64,000 nt of DNA from Rouxiella aceris (GCF_012933545.1 NZ_JAADJU010000005.1:62001-126000), one strand, 5' to 3'. Shown: positions 7,828 to 18,566, numbered from the stretch's first letter. Translations and numbers: made by a program. Notes: generated from the letters alone by a model not told the origin.

Positions 7828-8288
7828 CAGTAAAATCCAAGCTCCTGGCTATGATCTGCCAATTCTTGCATTGCTTTGTGGCTTTCGCTATATCGCTGAT
7901 CCTTGTACCTCATTAAATCTGCGAAAAGCACGCGGCGATGGCGACCTGTTTTGTGAAAAGGTAGCTTCCCATCTTCCAGTAGTTTCACCATGTGAGGGCG
8001 AGAAACATTCAGAATGTTGGCAGCTTCCTGTGTTGTTAATTCAGCATGCACAGGAACAACTTGAACCGCGTTACCGACGGCCAGTTCCCCTAAAATTGAC
8101 ATAAGTAGCGTCAATGAAGACGTTGGCAGCTCAATCTGCCGAGGGTTGTTATCTGAGTCCTGAATCGAAATTTTTTGTGTTTCCATTTTAGTGGAGAGAT
8201 AGGCAGCAAGCTCCCTTTGTCCACGTACAGCTGCCTCAATCTCCCTTTGAACCGGAAGGCTCAGGCTATTAAGAATTGAGTTTGTCAT
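7827..8288 (-). CDS. Excisionase-type HTH antitoxin
   Basis: 153 residues from ATG 8288, preferred over TTG 8300 (GGA lies eight bases before the ATG). Residues 80-130 carry a MerR/excisionase winged helix: ELTTQEAANILNVSRPHMVKLLEDGKLPFHKTGRHRRV. The N-terminal part is helical with no known motif and may bind the toxin. It directly precedes and overlaps the PIN gene, the classic antitoxin-first order of type II modules, and probably represses its own promoter in the AT-rich stretch 8300-8430. Confidence 0.82.
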   Translation of the reverse strand: MTNSILNSLSLPVQREIEAAVRGQRELAAYLSTKMETQKISIQDSDNNPRQIELPTSSLTLLMSILGELAVGNAVQVVPVHAELTTQEAANILNVSRPHMVKLLEDGKLPFHKTGRHRRVLFADLMRYKDQRYSESHKAMQELADHSQELGFY

Positions 8289-8662
8289 TTGAGTATCCAA
8301 TGTTTAGGTTCAGTTTCTGAGTTCTAGTTTTACGATTTAGTGTAGGCTGCAGCTGTTGAATGCATATTAGTCAAAACAAATATCAAATGCAATAAACGAA
8401 ACAAACGAAGCAAGCGAAAATAAATTTAGACGGAAGGGGTCACAGGTACGATATGCAAGCAGTGTTCCTCAATGTCAGGACAGTTGGCACCCCATCAAAA
8501 ACACTAATGGCAAGATGGGAACAAACTGTTAAGCAGGGGGAGATATTAGCCAGCCTGACTGGCCAGTGGTGCCGGAGATACAGTAAATATACGGCTCTAA
8601 AGCAGGTGTGGTTTGATTGTTTTCGATCGATGTTTTTACACCAGCCAAATTCCAGGCATAAA

Positions 8663-8688
8663 AAACCAACCGCAAAGGGTTGGTTTTT
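8663..8688 (-). terminator. tRNA-Pro terminator
   Basis: On the minus strand AACCAACC, loop CTTTGC, GGTTGGTT, then a T-run, starting just past the tRNA 3' end. A standard intrinsic terminator for the tRNA transcript. Confidence 0.85.
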
Positions 8689-8699
8689 AAGGGAATGTT

Positions 8700-8776
8700 T
8701 GGTCGGCATGAGAGGATTCGAACCTCCGACCCCCGACACCCCATGACGGTGCGCTACCAAGCTGCGCTACATGCCG
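8700..8776 (-). tRNA. proL: tRNA-Pro (GGG anticodon)
   Basis: 77 nt with encoded CCA. The acceptor CGGCATG pairs with CATGCCG. The D-loop has AGCGCAGCTTGGTAGCGC, the anticodon arm contains CATGGGGTG with GGG, and the T arm is GGAGGTTCGAATCCTC. It closely resembles E. coli proL, which also sits next to yejM. Its 3' end faces the variable genes at 1-8.6 kb, a common integration face, though I found no duplicated 3'-end sequence (att) in the window. Confidence 0.95.
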
Positions 8777-8852
8777 ACGCTGTAACGACAGTCTACTCAT
8801 CCGCGTTTTGAAAGCAATACCCCGGGCGAACGACTGCTTTACTTTTAAGCAG

Positions 8853-10622
8853 TTAGTTGGCGACAAACCGTTTTTGGTTGGTCAGCACCTGCAATAGCAG
8901 ACCCAGTTCCGGCTTCTGATCTATTAACTCATTACCCTTGCTGTCGTAGGCGCGGTAGTTGCCATTATTGTCCAGACGAATAGTTTGCGTTGGCGTGGTG
9001 ACTGCCAGTGCGCCATCGCTGCTGCTGGCTACCCAGTTGTTAGTGCGACGCGACGCAAACAGATCTTCGCCCTGCGAGTAATCGGCAGGCGCAGTGCTGA
9101 CATGCAGCAGGCGTTGCATCAGTGTCGTCATTACGTCTTCATGGGAGGTGAGTTTATTTACCGTCTGCGCCGGCGTTCCCGGCCAATGGATCACCAGCGG
9201 TACTTGCAGTTGACTGGCATCCATCTGTTTCTGATCCGCGTCAAGGTTGATGCCTTTCGACCCGGTGATCACCACCACGGTATTATCGAGCATACCTTTA
9301 TCCTGCAGTTTTTTTAATACCTCGGCGATTTGGTTATCTACGTCGGCGGCACCTTGCTGGTAGCGACGTAGCACCGTTGCCTGCGGTGGACGTTTGGCGT
9401 CATTTGCCGCGAGTGCAATATCCGAGGTGTCATTAAAACTGAGATAAGAGAACCATGGACGGGTGTTGCGCGCATTGAGCCACTGTTCCCACTGCTGAGT
9501 GGTCTGCTGGTCAGTTTGACGCACGGCAGGGGGCAGTGAGAAGTCAGACAGCAAGGCCTGGCGATATAACGGGCTGTTAAATCCATCGGAAGCAAACAGA
9601 CCAAACTCGTAGTTTTGCTGCGCCAGCGCGTTCATTAACGCCGAAGGTTTGCGCGAGGTAATAATGCCTTCGAGATAGCTCGGCGAGATACCATAAAACA
9701 GGCCAAATAAGCCGGTATCGTCCTGATTGCCCGAACTGTAGTGATGGGCAAAATTGACATTGCTGCTGGCGAAACGGCTCAACTGCGGCATGTCTTTGGC
9801 CACAGAACGGGCATTGAGACCATTCACCACAATCATCAACAAATTATAATGGCTGCCGTTATCGCGAAAGCTAATGCTGTTAAGCGGATATTCTACGGAA
9901 ATAGCTTCCGGGTCACCTTGCTCAATCAGCCGCTGTTGATACGCCTGGGCATCAAGCAAGCCATGCTTTTCAAGGAATTTACGCGCGGTCATCGGATACG
10001 ACAGCGGCAGATTGGCGCGTTGCATGGTGATCGGGCGATAAAAATTGGCGTCTGCCCAGATATACATCAGATGCGAGGCAAAGAAACAGCAGATAAACAG
10101 GATCACCATCGGCTTGGCAAAACTGCGGCGGTTAAGGCTGCGCAATTTCTGCCAGGCCCAGGTCCCCACCAGCATCTCGATAAGAAAAATTATCGGCACG
10201 CTGATAAACATCAACTGCCAATCCCGCGCCAACTCTGCCTGACCGGGGTTAACCACCAGTTCCCATACCACCGGGTTGATATGCAGGTGGAAGCGGGTAA
10301 AGACCTCGCTATCCACCAGCAGCAGTGTCAGTCCGGCGGTAGCCAGAATCGCTGACAGGAAGCGCAGTAACCGTTGTGACATCACCACAAAGGTCAGCGG
10401 GAAAAGGATCAGTAAATAAACGGCAAAACCAATAAAGCTGAAATGACCCAGCCAGCTGACCAGCGAGTAGATGCGTCCTTCCAATGAGGACGGCCAGTCA
10501 GAAACAAAGAGATAACGGCTGCCGAGTCCAAGACTAAGCAGAATATTAAATAAAGCGAACCAGTGTCCCCAGCTAACCATCTGGGATACTTTTTCGCGAT
10601 AGCGTTGGCTATTCGTCACCAT
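8853..10622 (-). CDS. yejM: YejM/LapC (PbgA), LPS synthesis checkpoint
   Basis: 589 residues from ATG 10622 (E. coli 586); a TTG five codons earlier is less likely. Five N-terminal membrane helices are followed by a periplasmic sulfatase-like domain (from about 240, SSGNQDDTGLFGLFYGISPSYL). In E. coli the protein senses periplasmic-side LPS and restrains LapB/FtsH degradation of LpxC; it lacks sulfatase activity. The match to E. coli is close throughout (IWADANFYRPITMQRANLPL, LLLQVLTNQKRFVAN). It follows yejL by 24 bases as in E. coli, so one operon. Confidence 0.96.
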   Translation of the reverse strand: MVTNSQRYREKVSQMVSWGHWFALFNILLSLGLGSRYLFVSDWPSSLEGRIYSLVSWLGHFSFIGFAVYLLILFPLTFVVMSQRLLRFLSAILATAGLTLLLVDSEVFTRFHLHINPVVWELVVNPGQAELARDWQLMFISVPIIFLIEMLVGTWAWQKLRSLNRRSFAKPMVILFICCFFASHLMYIWADANFYRPITMQRANLPLSYPMTARKFLEKHGLLDAQAYQQRLIEQGDPEAISVEYPLNSISFRDNGSHYNLLMIVVNGLNARSVAKDMPQLSRFASSNVNFAHHYSSGNQDDTGLFGLFYGISPSYLEGIITSRKPSALMNALAQQNYEFGLFASDGFNSPLYRQALLSDFSLPPAVRQTDQQTTQQWEQWLNARNTRPWFSYLSFNDTSDIALAANDAKRPPQATVLRRYQQGAADVDNQIAEVLKKLQDKGMLDNTVVVITGSKGINLDADQKQMDASQLQVPLVIHWPGTPAQTVNKLTSHEDVMTTLMQRLLHVSTAPADYSQGEDLFASRRTNNWVASSSDGALAVTTPTQTIRLDNNGNYRAYDSKGNELIDQKPELGLLLQVLTNQKRFVAN

Positions 10623-10646
10623 AAAAAGGTCTGGCAAAATAATAAA

Positions 10647-10874
10647 TTAATGGGCTTTGTCTTCTCTTACAGATGCTTGCAGGGCATCAGCAAACGAGCG
10701 TGCCAGTACTTTTCGCTGAGCAGGCGCGACGCTGGTATTGATCAGATTGGTCACCATATTGCCGAGGACCATTAACGACAGGTCAGTCGGGGTGCGGTGT
10801 TTTTCCAGAACGATGGCCAGCTCTGACAGAAGTTGTTCAACGTGTTCGTCACTGTAACGGGATGATTGCGGCAT
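10647..10874 (-). CDS. yejL: YejL, UPF0352 protein
   Basis: 75 residues with the UPF0352 pattern ([19 protein letters not shown], then [18 protein letters not shown]). Small, all-helical, soluble, function unknown; always found directly upstream of yejM. Divergent from yejK across about 200 bases that must hold both promoters. Confidence 0.94.
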   Translation of the reverse strand: MPQSSRYSDEHVEQLLSELAIVLEKHRTPTDLSLMVLGNMVTNLINTSVAPAQRKVLARSFADALQASVREDKAH

Positions 10875-11081
10875 AGATTAATGTGCTCAAAGCTTTACAA
10901 AGTCCAATATCTTAACTTATCACGGCATGAGTTTCCGCATTTTTATAACGCTATTAGTGCGGGGATATTGTTTAGCCTTGTTAATGCAGGTTTCTGTGGC
11001 AGGGTTATGGCTTGCAGCTCGTCGTCTTCGGTGTTTGAATACGCGCGCAGGGGAAAACCCACATGAACAGGAGAAAGTCAC

Positions 11082-12092
11082 ATGAGTCTGGATCTCGAGC
11101 AGATTGCTCTACACCAGTTGAACAAACGCGACGAGCAGACGCTGGACGTTGTGCTGCGCGATACCCTTTTGACCCCCAACGCGGCGGTTGAAGAGATGAT
11201 GGCCGAGCTGCATCGGGTATACAGTGCCAAAAGCAAAGCCTATGGCCTGTTCAACGAAGAGAGCGAGCTGGCCGCGGCGTTGCGCAGTTGTCGTAAAGGC
11301 GATGATGATTTTCTCGGCTTTAGCCGCGCGGCCACCGGGCGTTTGCGCGACGAGCTGGCGAAATATCCCTTTGCCGAGGGTGGGGTGGTGCTGTTTTGCC
11401 ATTACCGTTTTCTGGCCGTGGAATATTTACTGATTGCGGTATTAACCAGTCGCAGCAGCATGCGCGTTAACGAGCAGTTGGACGTCAGTACTATCCGCTA
11501 TCTGGATATCAATCATGCCGATATTGTGGCACGTATTGATTTGACCGAATGGGAAACCAATCCGCAGTCAACCCGCTACCTGACGTTTCTCAAGGGACGC
11601 GTCGGACGTAAAGTCTCCGATTTCTTTATGGATTTCCTGGCCGCGTCGGAAGGCCTGGATACCAAGGCGCAAAACCGCGGTCTGCTGCAGGCGGTAGATG
11701 ACTACTGCGCCGAAGCTCAGTTGGATAAAAACGAGCGTCAAAACTATCGTCAGCAGGTTTACACCTATTGCAACGATCAACTGCAAGCTGGCGAAGAAAT
11801 TGCCCTGCAAGAGTTGTCGCAGGAGCTGCCGCCATGGGGGGACAAGGATTTCCGTCAGTTTTCTACCGAGCAGGGTTATCAACTGGAAGAGAGCTTTCCG
11901 GCGGATCGCAGCACTTTACGCCAGTTAACCAAGTTCGCTGGCAGCGGTGGTGGGGTGAGCATCAATTTTGATGCCTTACTGCTGGGGGAACGTATTTTCT
12001 GGGATCCGGCAACGGATACGCTGACCATTAAAGGTACGCCGCCTAATTTGCGCGACCAATTGCAGCGCCGTTCCGGCAGTGGCAACCAGTAA
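11082..12092 (+). CDS. yejK: YejK nucleoid-associated protein
   Basis: 336 residues (E. coli 335), with an AGGAGA site before ATG 11082. Starts [19 protein letters not shown] and carries the NdpA/YejK family blocks [22 protein letters not shown] ([18 protein letters not shown]), [18 protein letters not shown] and a C-terminal [20 protein letters not shown]. In E. coli it is abundant in the nucleoid and interacts with topoisomerase subunits. Followed by a clear terminator. Confidence 0.95.
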   Translation: MSLDLEQIALHQLNKRDEQTLDVVLRDTLLTPNAAVEEMMAELHRVYSAKSKAYGLFNEESELAAALRSCRKGDDDFLGFSRAATGRLRDELAKYPFAEGGVVLFCHYRFLAVEYLLIAVLTSRSSMRVNEQLDVSTIRYLDINHADIVARIDLTEWETNPQSTRYLTFLKGRVGRKVSDFFMDFLAASEGLDTKAQNRGLLQAVDDYCAEAQLDKNERQNYRQQVYTYCNDQLQAGEEIALQELSQELPPWGDKDFRQFSTEQGYQLEESFPADRSTLRQLTKFAGSGGGVSINFDALLLGERIFWDPATDTLTIKGTPPNLRDQLQRRSGSGNQ

Positions 12093-12103
12093 ATAACAGA
12101 CAT

Positions 12104-12131
12104 AAAAAACGCCGCAATTGCGGCGTTTTTT
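12104..12131. terminator. Bidirectional terminator after yejK
   Basis: AACGCCGCAATTGCGGCGTT is a perfect palindrome flanked by A6 on the left and T6 on the right, so it can stop transcripts from yejK and from the opposite strand (rplY ends at 12302). Confidence 0.9.
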
Positions 12132-12301
12132 ATTGTTCTCGCTTAGGCGTCCCTATGCGTATCTTTACCCTTTGTCTTACCGGTGGCAGCGGCGTTATCT
12201 GTTTGACCTCCTCCATTGGCTGACTTGCGTCAGTATCTGGCGGCGTCGTTCAGTTAGCGCGTGACTGCTGCTGGCCAGTCATTGGGCAGACCCGTTGGCG
12301 A

Positions 12302-12586
12302 TTAAACGCGAACGAAGTCGATATGAGCCAGTTTTGGCTTGAACGGGTGACGCTGTACAGCTTGAACTTTAACTTTGGTTTCTTTACCGTCGATAACCAA
12401 AATGATTGCTTCGCTGTAAAATTCCGCTTTCAGTTCCAGGTTCTTAACTGGATCATGATCTAACTCGATAGAGATAGGTTCAGCAGAGCCACCGTAAACG
12501 ATAGCTGGGAATTTGTTTGCTGCGCGCAGGCGGCGGCTCGCACCCTTACCCTGCGCAGTACGTACTGCTACTTTAATAGTAAACAT
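12302..12586 (-). CDS. rplY: 50S ribosomal protein L25
   Basis: 94 residues from ATG 12586, the exact length of E. coli L25, which binds the E loop of 5S rRNA. Signature blocks [21 protein letters not shown] and [21 protein letters not shown]. The frame stays open upstream, but the family start is MFTIKV and AAGAGAAAA precedes it. Convergent with yejK; the 160 bases between rplY and the yejK hairpin hold no other feature I can name. Confidence 0.97.
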   Translation of the reverse strand: MFTIKVAVRTAQGKGASRRLRAANKFPAIVYGGSAEPISIELDHDPVKNLELKAEFYSEAIILVIDGKETKVKVQAVQRHPFKPKLAHIDFVRV

Positions 12587-12739
12587 TATGTTTTTTCTCT
12601 TAATAAGAAAATTAACCCCATTACAGGCGACCCAGCAACAGGTTGGATAGTTCTTGGCTTCACACAAGGCGAAAGCGCGCGGTATGTTACCGAAGTATCG
12701 CCCTGGCAGCAATGATTAATGCCGGAAAATGCGCCGCTT

Positions 12740-14509
12740 TTAGCCGCGCAACTCATAGGCGCGGCGGAAACGTCCCTGATAATCGAAGATTTTTTCCCGT
12801 ATTTGCCAGAATTTGCCTTTCATACGGGCGACGACAAAATCGGGATGGCGCAATAACCCCTGTTGCGCCAGGATATCGGCGGCCGTTTGCCACACCAGTG
12901 GGATCCCCGGTGCGCGCTGATGCGGGTGCATAAAACTATGCAAAAAGGCGGTGCGCTGAGCGGCGGTGTGCAGACGATAACGTTCGCTGACGCTGGCACC
13001 GTCTTCATCGTAATAGGTAATTTTCAACCACTCGCCTTTTTCATCTTTGCCGGCCTGCAGATCCATCCCACCGCAGCGCAGTACCAGCGCATCTTTCAGC
13101 CGTTGGGCAGCTTTAAGCATATCGTCCGGGTCGACCAGAATCTCCTGGCACTGCTGACAGCGCCTGGCGGCAATATCATTTTCCGCTCCGCAGTGCGGAC
13201 AGCTTTTAAACCGGAAGCGATAGTCGCACTGCTGGCGATTGTCCTCGTCATCTTCCAGTATCCCCTGGCAGCGACGGCCAAAGTGTTCAATCACTGTGCC
13301 GTCGTCGCTGGTTTTGCCCCAGAAAATATTGGCAAAACCGCAGGACGGACAAAATACCTGCACCGGCTGATTGTCCCCTGCCGGTTTATGACTGCCCACT
13401 TCCGGCGTAAACAGGTCATGGGGGTTACCGGCATAATCGAGGATCAGACAGTCGGTTTTTCCGGGGGAAAGGCGCAGACCACGACCGACAATTTGCTGAT
13501 ACAGGCTCACCGATTCGGTGGGGCGTAAAATGGCAATCAGATCGACATGTGGGGCATCAAAACCGGTGGTTAACACCGAGACATTTACCAGATAACGCAG
13601 TTGCTGCTGCTTAAAGGCGTCGATCAATCGGTCACGTTCGGCGGCGGAGGTCTGGGCACTGACCAGGGCGGCTTCTCCTGCTGGCAGCAGACGAAATATT
13701 TCCCCCGCGTGCTCCACAGTAGAAGAAAAAATCATCACCCCTTTACGATCTTTGGCAAAATCAATAATCTGCCTGACGATATGCGGAGTAATACGCGCCT
13801 GCTGGCGCAGTTCAGCGTTAAGATCGGCCTCGGCAAACAGGCCGTTGCTGTTGGGTTGCAGGCGACTAAAATCGTACTGCACCACTGGCATATCCAGACG
13901 CTGCGGCGGCACCAGAAACTGATGCTTGATCATATAGCGCAGCGGCAATTCATAAATACAGTCACGAAACAGACTGTTTTCAACACCGCGCACCATGCCC
14001 TGATAGTGATACTGATAGATCCAGCCTTTGCCGAGACGATAGGGGGTAGCGGTCAGCCCCAGCAGCCGCAGGCGCGGATTTTGTTGGCGCAGATGGTTAA
14101 TGATCTGTTGATACTGGCTATTGTCATCGTCGCTGATGCGGTGACACTCATCAATAATCAACAGAGAAAAGGCGCTATCAAACTGGTCGAGATTGGGCGC
14201 CACCGACTGCACGCTGCCAAACACCACTTTTCCCTGACTCTGCTTAAGGTGCAAACCGGCGGCATAAATATCGGCCTGCAAGCCATAAGAGAGATATTTG
14301 CCATGGTTTTGCGAGACCAGCTCTTTTACATGGGCCAAAACCAGTACGCGACCGCGCGCTACCCGTGCCAATTCGGCTATTACCAGGCTTTTTCCCGCGC
14401 CGGTCGGCAGCACAATTACCGCCGGGGTATCATGTTGACGAAAATGCTGCAAAGTGGCGTCAACGGCTTCTTGCTGATAGGGGCGCAGTGTAAAGGGCAG
14501 TGTTTGCAT
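12740..14509 (-). CDS. radD: RadD (YejH) SF2 DNA repair helicase/ATPase
   Basis: 589 residues from ATG 14509 (E. coli 586). Helicase motifs: LPTGAGKS at 34-41, DECH at 120-123, [20 protein letters not shown] and [13 protein letters not shown] (motif VI). A cysteine-rich zinc region follows (CPSCGF, CPHCGA, CQQCQE), then a C-terminal domain ([23 protein letters not shown]). In E. coli RadD works with RecA and SSB in double-strand-break and crosslink repair. Divergent from rsuA. Confidence 0.96.
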   Translation of the reverse strand: MQTLPFTLRPYQQEAVDATLQHFRQHDTPAVIVLPTGAGKSLVIAELARVARGRVLVLAHVKELVSQNHGKYLSYGLQADIYAAGLHLKQSQGKVVFGSVQSVAPNLDQFDSAFSLLIIDECHRISDDDNSQYQQIINHLRQQNPRLRLLGLTATPYRLGKGWIYQYHYQGMVRGVENSLFRDCIYELPLRYMIKHQFLVPPQRLDMPVVQYDFSRLQPNSNGLFAEADLNAELRQQARITPHIVRQIIDFAKDRKGVMIFSSTVEHAGEIFRLLPAGEAALVSAQTSAAERDRLIDAFKQQQLRYLVNVSVLTTGFDAPHVDLIAILRPTESVSLYQQIVGRGLRLSPGKTDCLILDYAGNPHDLFTPEVGSHKPAGDNQPVQVFCPSCGFANIFWGKTSDDGTVIEHFGRRCQGILEDDEDNRQQCDYRFRFKSCPHCGAENDIAARRCQQCQEILVDPDDMLKAAQRLKDALVLRCGGMDLQAGKDEKGEWLKITYYDEDGASVSERYRLHTAAQRTAFLHSFMHPHQRAPGIPLVWQTAADILAQQGLLRHPDFVVARMKGKFWQIREKIFDYQGRFRRAYELRG

Positions 14510-14638
14510 GACGTACCTGAAAAAATAACTGAAGATGCAGTATGCCAATAATTGCTGCTGAAGGCGACCAGACCTGGGAAGATGCCGAGGATACCGTGCC
14601 AATCCTGTTGGTAGCGCGGCGGTATTTTTAGGAAAGCT

Positions 14639-14902
14639 TTTACAGACAAGGCGGGCAAAGCCCCGCTATAATACGCGCTCTTAAAGGCAGGCAAACTGCC
14701 CCCGCAAGGTAATAATCACCGATGGCAATGATTATCTATTGCCAAAATCATTCAAGATCCGGCCAATATTCCTGTGTCTTGAGAGATGACGGAAGACTGA
14801 ATATGTTTACACCCCGTTGCCGCTGCGTTATGTGGAAGCGGGGTGTTGTGTTTTATCAAAGTGCGACGGTGACCGTTCGCCAGAACAGGCTAAATAGATT
14901 CA
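14639..14902 (+). promoter_or_regulatory. rsuA promoter and long structured leader
   Basis: A perfect TATAAT at 14667-14672 with a poor -35 (CAGACA, 18-bp spacing) lies 230 bases before rsuA. The leader holds a hairpin: ACACCCCG (14809-14816) pairs exactly with CGGGGTGT (14839-14846), followed by TGTGTTTTA. A frame in the leader (from 14722) runs into rsuA out of phase and is probably not a gene. The promoter is likely; an attenuation role for the hairpin is a guess. Confidence 0.4.
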
Positions 14903-15610
14903 ATGCGATTGGACAAGTTTTTATCTCAGCAGTTGGGCATCAGCCGGGCGCTAATTGTGCGCGAGCTGCGAGCAAAGCGCGTGACCGTAGACGGCGAAGT
15001 GGTGAAAAGCGGTTCTCTGAAATTGACCCCGGAACAGCGCGTCGAATTTGATGGCAATGAGTTGCTGCAGATCACCGGGCCACGTTACTTCATGTTGAAC
15101 AAGCCGCAGGGTTACGTCTGTTCTACCGACGATCCGGATCATCCAACGGTGCTCTATTTCCTCGATGAACCTATTGCCTACAAGTTACATGCCGCCGGTC
15201 GTCTGGATATCGACACCACCGGACTGGTACTGATGACCGATGATGGCCAGTGGTCGCACCGCATTACTGCGCCGAAACACCATTGCGAAAAAACCTATCT
15301 GGTCACGCTGGAACAGCCATTGGCTGCCGATACCGCAGCGCAGTTTACCGCCGGGGTGCAACTGCATAATGAAGATTCCCTGACTCTGCCTGCCCAACTG
15401 GAACAGCTGGAAGACTGCCTGGTGCGTCTGACCATTAGCGAAGGCCGTTATCACCAGGTGAAACGCATGTTTGCCGCCGTGGGTAACCGCGTGGTTGCGC
15501 TGCACCGTGAGCGTATTGGCGCGATCATCATGGATGAGGATCTGCAACCGGGCGAATACCGACCATTGACCGAACAGGAAATTGCCAGCGTCGGTATGCC
15601 GGGTCGTTAA
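14903..15610 (+). CDS. rsuA: 16S rRNA pseudouridine-516 synthase
   Basis: 235 residues (E. coli 231). N-terminal S4 RNA-binding domain ([22 protein letters not shown]), then the RsuA/RluB/E/F catalytic domain with [17 protein letters not shown], whose aspartate at 102 is the catalytic residue, and a C-terminal [14 protein letters not shown]. Modifies U516 of 16S rRNA. Followed 77 bases later by bcr on the same strand, as in E. coli. Confidence 0.96.
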   Translation: MRLDKFLSQQLGISRALIVRELRAKRVTVDGEVVKSGSLKLTPEQRVEFDGNELLQITGPRYFMLNKPQGYVCSTDDPDHPTVLYFLDEPIAYKLHAAGRLDIDTTGLVLMTDDGQWSHRITAPKHHCEKTYLVTLEQPLAADTAAQFTAGVQLHNEDSLTLPAQLEQLEDCLVRLTISEGRYHQVKRMFAAVGNRVVALHRERIGAIIMDEDLQPGEYRPLTEQEIASVGMPGR

Positions 15611-15687
15611 TTCTGTGCTCTGGCATTGTCGCATTTTTGCGTCAGCGCCAGTGACTTAGGCTTTTATTTTTACAGGAGTTACTGAAC

Positions 15688-16911
15688 GTGCAAGAACCCA
15701 GGACATCCCACTTCGGACTGATCTTGATTTTGGGATTGGTGTCGATGCTGATGCCGTTGGCTATCGATATGTATCTGCCGAGTATGCCAGTGATCGCCAG
15801 GGAGTTTGGCGTTCCCGCCGGCAGTGTGCAGATGACTCTCAGCGCCTACGTGTTGGGTTTTGCTATCGGTCAGCTGTTTTATGGTCCCATGGCCGATAGT
15901 CTTGGGCGTAAGCCGGTAATTTTCTGGGGTGTGCTGGTTTTTGCATTGGCAGCGGCGGCCTGTGCCCTGTCAGATTCAGTTCAGCAACTGGTCAATATGC
16001 GTTTCTTGCACGGTTTGTCGGCAGCCGCCGCCAGCGTGGTGATCAACGCCCTGATGCGCGATATGTTTACCAAAGACGAGTTCTCGCGAATGATGTCTTT
16101 TGTGGTGCTGGTGATGACCGTTGCCCCTTTGCTCGCGCCGATGATTGGCGGCGGTCTGATGCTGATTTTTAGCTGGCACGCCATTTTCTGGGCCATGGCC
16201 CTTGCCGCGCTGATTGCCGCCGTGTTGGTGGGCGTGTTTATTAAAGAGACCTTACCCAAAGAGCGCCGGCAGCGTTTTCATATGCGCACCAGTCTGGGGA
16301 ATTTTGCCAGTCTGTTCCGTCACAAGCGGGTGCTGAGCTATATGCTGGCCAGCGGCTTCTCTTTTGCCGGCATGTTCTCTTTTCTTAGCGCCGGTCCTTT
16401 TGTCTACATTGAGCTAAACGGCGTTTCGCCGCAAAATTTTGGTTTCTATTTTGCGCTGAATATTGTTTTCCTGGTGCTGCTGACGGTGATCAACAGCCGC
16501 TATGTGCGTCGGGTTGGTGCCGTTAAAATGTTCCGCTTTGGCCTGATGGTGCAACTGGCGATGGGACTCTGGTTGCTGGTTGTCGGTGCCTGCGGATTAG
16601 GCTTTTGGGCGCTGGTATTTGGCGTGGCGGGCTATGTTGGTTGTATTGCCATGGTTACCTCGAATGCCATGGCGGTGATTATGGATGATTTCCCGCATAT
16701 GGCGGGAACCGCGGCCTCGCTGGCCGGGACTATTCGTTTTGGTACCGGTGCGCTGGTGGGATCGCTGTTATCGCTGTTTACCGCGCGCAGTGCCTGGCCC
16801 ATGGTTGGCTCAATGGCCTTTTGTATTATCGCCGCCGTATTGCTCTATTTATATGCCAGCCGACCGGCGACGATAAAGCGAGAAGCGACGGCATCGGAAG
16901 TTGCCAGGTGA
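15688..16911 (+). CDS. bcr: Bcr/CflA-family drug efflux MFS
   Basis: 407 residues, twelve hydrophobic helices, GTG start with CAGGAG upstream. Carries the DHA1 motifs [13 protein letters not shown] after helix 1 and [16 protein letters not shown] (motif A), the layout of Bcr, which exports bicyclomycin and sulfonamides by proton antiport. Position after rsuA matches E. coli. The accessory catabolic region starts right after its terminator. Confidence 0.94.
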   Translation: MQEPRTSHFGLILILGLVSMLMPLAIDMYLPSMPVIAREFGVPAGSVQMTLSAYVLGFAIGQLFYGPMADSLGRKPVIFWGVLVFALAAAACALSDSVQQLVNMRFLHGLSAAAASVVINALMRDMFTKDEFSRMMSFVVLVMTVAPLLAPMIGGGLMLIFSWHAIFWAMALAALIAAVLVGVFIKETLPKERRQRFHMRTSLGNFASLFRHKRVLSYMLASGFSFAGMFSFLSAGPFVYIELNGVSPQNFGFYFALNIVFLVLLTVINSRYVRRVGAVKMFRFGLMVQLAMGLWLLVVGACGLGFWALVFGVAGYVGCIAMVTSNAMAVIMDDFPHMAGTAASLAGTIRFGTGALVGSLLSLFTARSAWPMVGSMAFCIIAAVLLYLYASRPATIKREATASEVAR

Positions 16912-16933
16912 TCCCTGGCTATTCAGCATGCCA

Positions 16934-16960
16934 GATGCCGCCGTTCGGCGGCATCTTTTT
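16934..16960 (+). terminator. bcr terminator
   Basis: GATGCCGCC, loop GTTC, GGCGGCATC, then TTTTT. Strong intrinsic terminator 22 bases after the bcr stop; it lies against the stop of the convergent MFS gene at 16965. Confidence 0.92.
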
Positions 16961-16964
16961 AGTG

Positions 16965-18332
16965 CTATAAGCCGGTCCGCGACACGGCCTGATAGACCAT
17001 CCCGGGGGCTTTATATTTTGCCCGTGCTTTGGCGTAGTGCTCGGCCAGGGCAATGGCTTTAGCGCCCGGTACCAAGGCAATATCGCACTCCTTCGGCAAC
17101 AGCATGGTGACCAGCGCGGCAATCAGTAACGAGGCGACCAGCGCATAAATCGCCAGACTTTGCCCATACAGACTGACCAACACTCCTACCAAATAGGGTC
17201 CACAAAAGCCCCCCAGATTACCCAGTCCATTGATCACCCCGCGGGCACGGCCAGCCACTTCAGGGGTAGTGACTTTGCCTGGAATGGTCCAGAAGGCACT
17301 GGTTGCCGCCTGCAAGAAGAAACCGGCACCGACCAGAAAACCATAAGCGGCCATCACATTGCTTTTAAAGGTCACCGAGGCAGCCAGACAGGCGGCAAAT
17401 CCAACCAGCGGCAACACAATAAACAGACGGCGTTTGCCAGTTTTATCGGAGAAAATCGACATCGCCAAAATCCCCATCATGGTACCGACAAAGGGGATCA
17501 CCGCCAGCATACCGACCGAGCTCATATTCCCCCCGGTCAGGTTCTTCAGAATTGTCGGCAGCCACAGCGTGTAGCCGTAAATACCTGTCTGATAAAAGAA
17601 GTTGATAATAATCAGTTTGATAATCGACTTATTGCGGAATACCTCTTTCAGTGGTGCCGCCTGCACTTTGGCCAGCACCTGCAACGCTTCGCGTTCACGG
17701 TTCAGTTCAGTGACCAGATAGTCACGTTCACGGGCAGAGAGCCACTTTGCCTCCTCTGGGCGATCGCTGATGGTAAACCACCAGAACAGCATCACCACTA
17801 CCGACAGCAAACCTTCAATAATAAACAGCCAGCGCCAGTTAAGGGCATCGAGAATAAAACCGGATAACGGCGCAGTGATCATGCCACCCAGCGGCGCAAA
17901 CATCAGCACATAGGCATTGGCGCGGCCACGTTCGGCATCCGGGAACCAGTTGCTGACCATGGTTAGCACTACCGGCAACATCCCCCCTTCCGAAACCCCA
18001 AGAGCAAAGCGCAAAAACAGTAGCTGGTATTGGTTAGTCACCATACCGGTCAATACTGAGATAATTGCCCAGGCAATCAACGAGCAGGCAATAAATTTTC
18101 TGCCGCTGCCGTGAACGGCAATACTGCCACCGGGGACTTGCAGAAACAGATAACCAATAAAGAAAATACCCGCCGCCAGTCCCGCCATTGAGGAGGTGAT
18201 GCCCAAGGCACTGTCCATACCCCCAGGCATGGCGAAGCTGATATTTACCCTGTCCATAAAAGACATAATGCAGGCGATTAATATGGGAGTAATTACGCGT
18301 AACCAGCGGGCTTTAGGTATTTTATTATCCAT
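16965..18332 (-). CDS. MFS sugar-acid transporter, anion:cation symporter family
   Basis: 455 residues, twelve helices, ATG 18332 after GAGGTG. The opening RVITPILIACIMSFMDRVNISFAM and motif GVSEGGMLPVVLTMVSNWFP mark the ACS family (glucarate, galactonate, hexuronate and tartrate carriers), which imports organic anions with protons. It lies downstream of an IdnR-like repressor on the same strand, 234 bases away with a CRP-like site between. With the IdnO-type reductase next door, a gluconate, ketogluconate or idonate substrate is the best guess. It is not an IdnT/GntT-type permease, which belong to another family. Confidence 0.88.
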   Translation of the reverse strand: MDNKIPKARWLRVITPILIACIMSFMDRVNISFAMPGGMDSALGITSSMAGLAAGIFFIGYLFLQVPGGSIAVHGSGRKFIACSLIAWAIISVLTGMVTNQYQLLFLRFALGVSEGGMLPVVLTMVSNWFPDAERGRANAYVLMFAPLGGMITAPLSGFILDALNWRWLFIIEGLLSVVVMLFWWFTISDRPEEAKWLSARERDYLVTELNREREALQVLAKVQAAPLKEVFRNKSIIKLIIINFFYQTGIYGYTLWLPTILKNLTGGNMSSVGMLAVIPFVGTMMGILAMSIFSDKTGKRRLFIVLPLVGFAACLAASVTFKSNVMAAYGFLVGAGFFLQAATSAFWTIPGKVTTPEVAGRARGVINGLGNLGGFCGPYLVGVLVSLYGQSLAIYALVASLLIAALVTMLLPKECDIALVPGAKAIALAEHYAKARAKYKAPGMVYQAVSRTGL

Positions 18333-18469
18333 GGGTACACCTCATATGGGCACAATGATTATTTTAAATAGAGCGAATAACCTTATATTTCGGATGGGAT
18401 TAATAAAGATTGAAACTTAATTAACTTGATCCGGCGATGCTTAATAAAAGCATTTCTACCATTATATTT

Positions 18470-18485
18470 CGTGATACAAGTCACG
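18470..18485. promoter_or_regulatory. CRP-like site upstream of MFS gene
   Basis: CGTGATACAAGTCACG is a perfect-armed palindrome (CGTGA/TCACG) with the 6-base spacing of the CRP consensus TGTGA-N6-TCACA, one mismatch per half. It is 138 bases upstream of the MFS start on the minus strand. Confidence 0.5.
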
Positions 18486-18566
18486 TTAGATCATGTTAAA
18501 AAAGGATGTTACTGCTTACGTGATCCTGCCCGCATGCCAGCCAGGCCGGATATTAGCGAGGGGAAT

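Noticed and set aside
8700..8730. tRNA-Pro 3' end as an active att site
   Set aside because: No second copy of the tRNA 3' sequence and no integrase gene were seen in 1-8700.
8440..8760. Open frames on both strands around tRNA-Pro
   Set aside because: They run through the tRNA and its terminator; the tRNA explains the sequence.
14722..15051. Plus-strand frame of 109 codons upstream of and into rsuA
   Set aside because: It overlaps rsuA in another frame for half its length and lacks recognisable features.
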